NCBI RefSeq assembly: GCF_003480315.1
Contig: NZ_QUIV01000018.1
Span: 969 to 9,516 of the forward strand
Reading direction: 5' to 3'
Length of the DNA stretch: 8,548 nucleotides
Source: Clostridium sp. AM33-3
GTDB lineage: Bacteria; Bacillota; Clostridia; Lachnospirales; Lachnospiraceae
Part shown: one piece after another, positions 7,318-8,548 of the stretch
How the letters are laid out: the number at the start of each line of letters is the position of its first letter
Position numbering within the stretch: position 1 is the first letter of the stretch
Made by a program: the position numbers and the translations under genes
Notes under the pieces: model-generated
Told to the model about the DNA's origin: nothing
What the model saw: only the letters and a program-made list of their open reading frames with translations
Databases searched by the model: none

Positions 7318-8187
7318 ATGAAAAAAATAGCAAAAGCCTTCAGCGGCCTGATTCTCATTGCAGCATTGTTTGTTTTGGGAAATTCCCTGGTTATTACCTA
7401 TCCGGATGAGTATATGATCGTGCGCCAGTTTGGTGAGATCGTCCGTGTAGTGGAAACTCCCGGAGTATCTGTAAAAATTCCATTTATACAGACAAGTGCA
7501 CCAATTCCGAAAGCACTTCAGATTTATGATATCCCGAAATCAGATGTTATTACCAAAGACAAAAAGAGCATGATCGCGGATGCGTTCGTTCTCTGGAAGA
7601 TTTCAGACCCGGTACTGTTTACCCGTCACTTAAACGGCCAGGTGGCCCAGGCCCAGTCCCGCATCGCGGCATCGGTCTTTTCTTCCATGAAGTCCGTCAT
7701 TTCCAATATGGATCAGACGGAAATCATCGAGAACCGTGACGGAAAGCTGGCAGAAGATATCAAAGACAATATCGGCGGTTCCCTGGATGGCTACGGCATT
7801 GCGGTTCTTGCCGTAGAGACCAAGTCCCTGGATATGCCGGACGATAACAAGCAGTCCGTGTACGACCGCATGATTTCAGAGCGCAACAACATTGCGGCAT
7901 CCTACACAGCCCAGGGTAATTCCTCCGCTCAGAAAATTAAGAATGATACCACAAAAGAGGTCTCTGTCATGAAGTCAGAGGCCAATGCCGAGGCTGAGAA
8001 GATCAAAGCCGAGGGCGAGGCCCAGTACATGCAGATCCTCTCCAATGCTTATAACGACGCCAGTAAGGCAGATTTTTATAATTTTGTCCGTTCCCTCGAT
8101 GCAGCAAAAGCATCCTTAAAGAACGGAAACAACACCTTGATCCTGGATAAAAGTTCCCCGATCACGCAGGTGTTCTACGGATATTAA
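7318..8187 (+). CDS. hflC: HflC-like SPFH/band 7 membrane protein
   Basis: This 289-residue protein is the second partner of the HflK/HflC complex. A short N-terminus and one transmembrane helix (about 8-27) anchor the SPFH domain at about 28-175 (DEYMIVRQFGEIVRVVETPGVSVKIPF, then VITKDKKSMIADAFVLWKISDP). A charged helix spans about 180-250 (YDRMISERNNIAASYTAQG, then EANAEAEKIKAEGEAQYMQI). The C-terminal FYNFVRSLDAAKASL and LILDKSSP motifs are the usual HflC ending. Length fits the family (about 290-330). AAGGAGG at 7302-7308 precedes the ATG by 9 bases. It is probably co-transcribed with hflK and assembles with it in alternation in the membrane. No FtsH gene is adjacent, which is also the case for many hflKC loci. 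Confidence 0.92.
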   Translation: MKKIAKAFSGLILIAALFVLGNSLVITYPDEYMIVRQFGEIVRVVETPGVSVKIPFIQTSAPIPKALQIYDIPKSDVITKDKKSMIADAFVLWKISDPVLFTRHLNGQVAQAQSRIAASVFSSMKSVISNMDQTEIIENRDGKLAEDIKDNIGGSLDGYGIAVLAVETKSLDMPDDNKQSVYDRMISERNNIAASYTAQGNSSAQKIKNDTTKEVSVMKSEANAEAEKIKAEGEAQYMQILSNAYNDASKADFYNFVRSLDAAKASLKNGNNTLILDKSSPITQVFYGY

Positions 8188-8292
8188 AATTGCAATTTAG
8201 AGAATAACCAATAAGGTCCGAAGGTTTGGTCAGACCCTACAGAATCAGCAGATGCTGTGAAATTTTGTACTTCATTCGCTCCGCCGCCTATT

Positions 8293-8353
8293 GCCAGACC
8301 TGCGAGCAAAACTCGCGTGCGCTGCACGCTCAGACAATGCTCTCCGGTCTGGC
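8293..8353 (+). other. Branched GC-rich hairpin in the core of the palindrome
   Basis: GCCAGACC at 8293-8300 pairs with GGTCTGGC at 8346-8353 to close an inner domain. Within it, GCGAG at 8302-8306 pairs with CTCGC at 8312-8316 across a 5-base loop, and GCGTGC at 8315-8320 pairs with GCACGC at 8324-8329 across a 3-base loop. These last two share two bases, so they compete or shorten one another. The arrangement would give a branched fold if transcribed. Pairing was found by eye, not by energy calculation. Confidence 0.6.
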
Positions 8354-8376
8354 GCTATGCTCGCTCATGAATCTGC

Positions 8377-8397
8377 GAACGCGTCACTGGCGCGTTC
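8377..8397 (+). other. Seven-bp hairpin on the right side of the palindrome core
   Basis: GAACGCG at 8377-8383 pairs perfectly with CGCGTTC at 8391-8397 around the 7-base loop TCACTGG. It lies between the core hairpin and the right arm and has no equivalent on the left side. It therefore makes the element asymmetric, more than a simple snap-back palindrome. Confidence 0.6.
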
Positions 8398-8515
8398 TTG
8401 ATATGCAATGCAAGAAAATTCCAACGCATCTGCTTATTCTGTAGGGCCTGACCGAACCTTCTACTGTATTGGTTATTCTACGATAATAATAAACGCAGCC
8501 AGAACGTTGCTGACG

Positions 8516-8536
8516 AAAGCCTGTAATCCGGCTTTT
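8516..8536 (+). terminator. Weak terminator-like hairpin at the window end
   Basis: AAAGCC at 8516-8521 can pair with GGCTTT at 8530-8535 across an 8-base loop, ending in TTTT then AT. The stem is only 6 bp and the T-run short, so it is a weak candidate. It could end transcripts that read through hflC and the palindrome, or serve a gene on the opposite strand beyond the window. Confidence 0.3.
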
Positions 8537-8548
8537 ATCTGATAGTAG

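Larger units (their letters stand above)
8201..8479. repeat. Large imperfect palindrome with terminal inverted repeats (MITE-like element or structured RNA)
   Basis: This 279-bp element fills most of the 361 bases after hflC. Its ends are perfect 13-bp inverted repeats: AGAATAACCAATA at 8201-8213 and its complement at 8467-8479. Inside, 8220-8255 pairs with 8426-8461 at 33 of 36 positions by hand count, one mismatch being a G-U wobble in the + strand transcript. After a 5 x 5 internal loop, AATTTT at 8261-8266 pairs with 8415-8420. The GC-rich centre forms further hairpins. No transposase is present. I could not find a convincing target-site duplication: the flanks are TTTAG on the left and ACGAT on the right. 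A non-autonomous mobile element is my first reading and a large folded RNA the second. The start lies only 13 bases after the hflC stop. Confidence 0.8.

Noticed and set aside
8226..8444. 72-codon + strand open frame inside the palindromic element
   Set aside because: It runs through both arms and the hairpins, has no convincing ribosome binding site, and the translated sequence is Cys/Arg-rich with no recognisable domain. It is best explained as a by-product of the repeat.

Overview
The window looks like chromosomal DNA from a Gram-positive gut-type Clostridia, most likely Lachnospiraceae. Three things point there: an S-layer-homology (SLH) surface protein, a protein with choline-binding-like cell-wall repeats, and strong AGGAGG-type ribosome binding sites before nearly every gene. 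The genus cannot be decided from the sequence. All seven convincing genes lie on the + strand and appear intact.

Region 1 (1-5904) is a compact five-gene operon. A promoter-like region carries a pair of direct repeats 22 bp apart. The genes are: a secreted SLH-domain protein (183-1280), a membrane-anchored adaptor of the HlyD/MacA/YknX type with an internally duplicated lipoyl-hairpin/beta-barrel unit and a Gly/Asn-rich tail (1293-3164), a MacB/LolD-type ABC ATPase (3177-3884), a MacB/FtsX-type permease overlapping it (3868-5043), and a secreted protein with four C-terminal cell-wall-binding repeats (5062-5859). Gaps between genes are 12, 12, -17 and 18 bases. A strong intrinsic terminator closes the unit at about 5871-5903. 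I infer a tripartite ABC export or envelope-stress system whose pump is co-expressed with two wall-associated proteins. The substrate cannot be read from the sequence.

Region 2 (5905-8187) is a separate two-gene unit behind an extended -10 promoter candidate. It encodes an HflK-like and an HflC-like SPFH/band 7 membrane protein. In the families known, these form a large membrane complex that holds and regulates the FtsH protease. No ftsH gene is in the window. This HflK has a Gln-rich N-terminus and an Ala/Gly/Asn/Ser-rich C-terminus.

Region 3 (8188-8548) has no credible gene. Most of it is a 279-bp imperfect palindrome (8201-8479) with perfect 13-bp terminal inverted repeats, a second 36-bp pairing block inside them (33/36 by hand count), and several GC-rich inner hairpins. 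It looks like a miniature inverted-repeat mobile element or a large structured RNA. It is the least explained feature here. A weak terminator-like hairpin follows near the window end.
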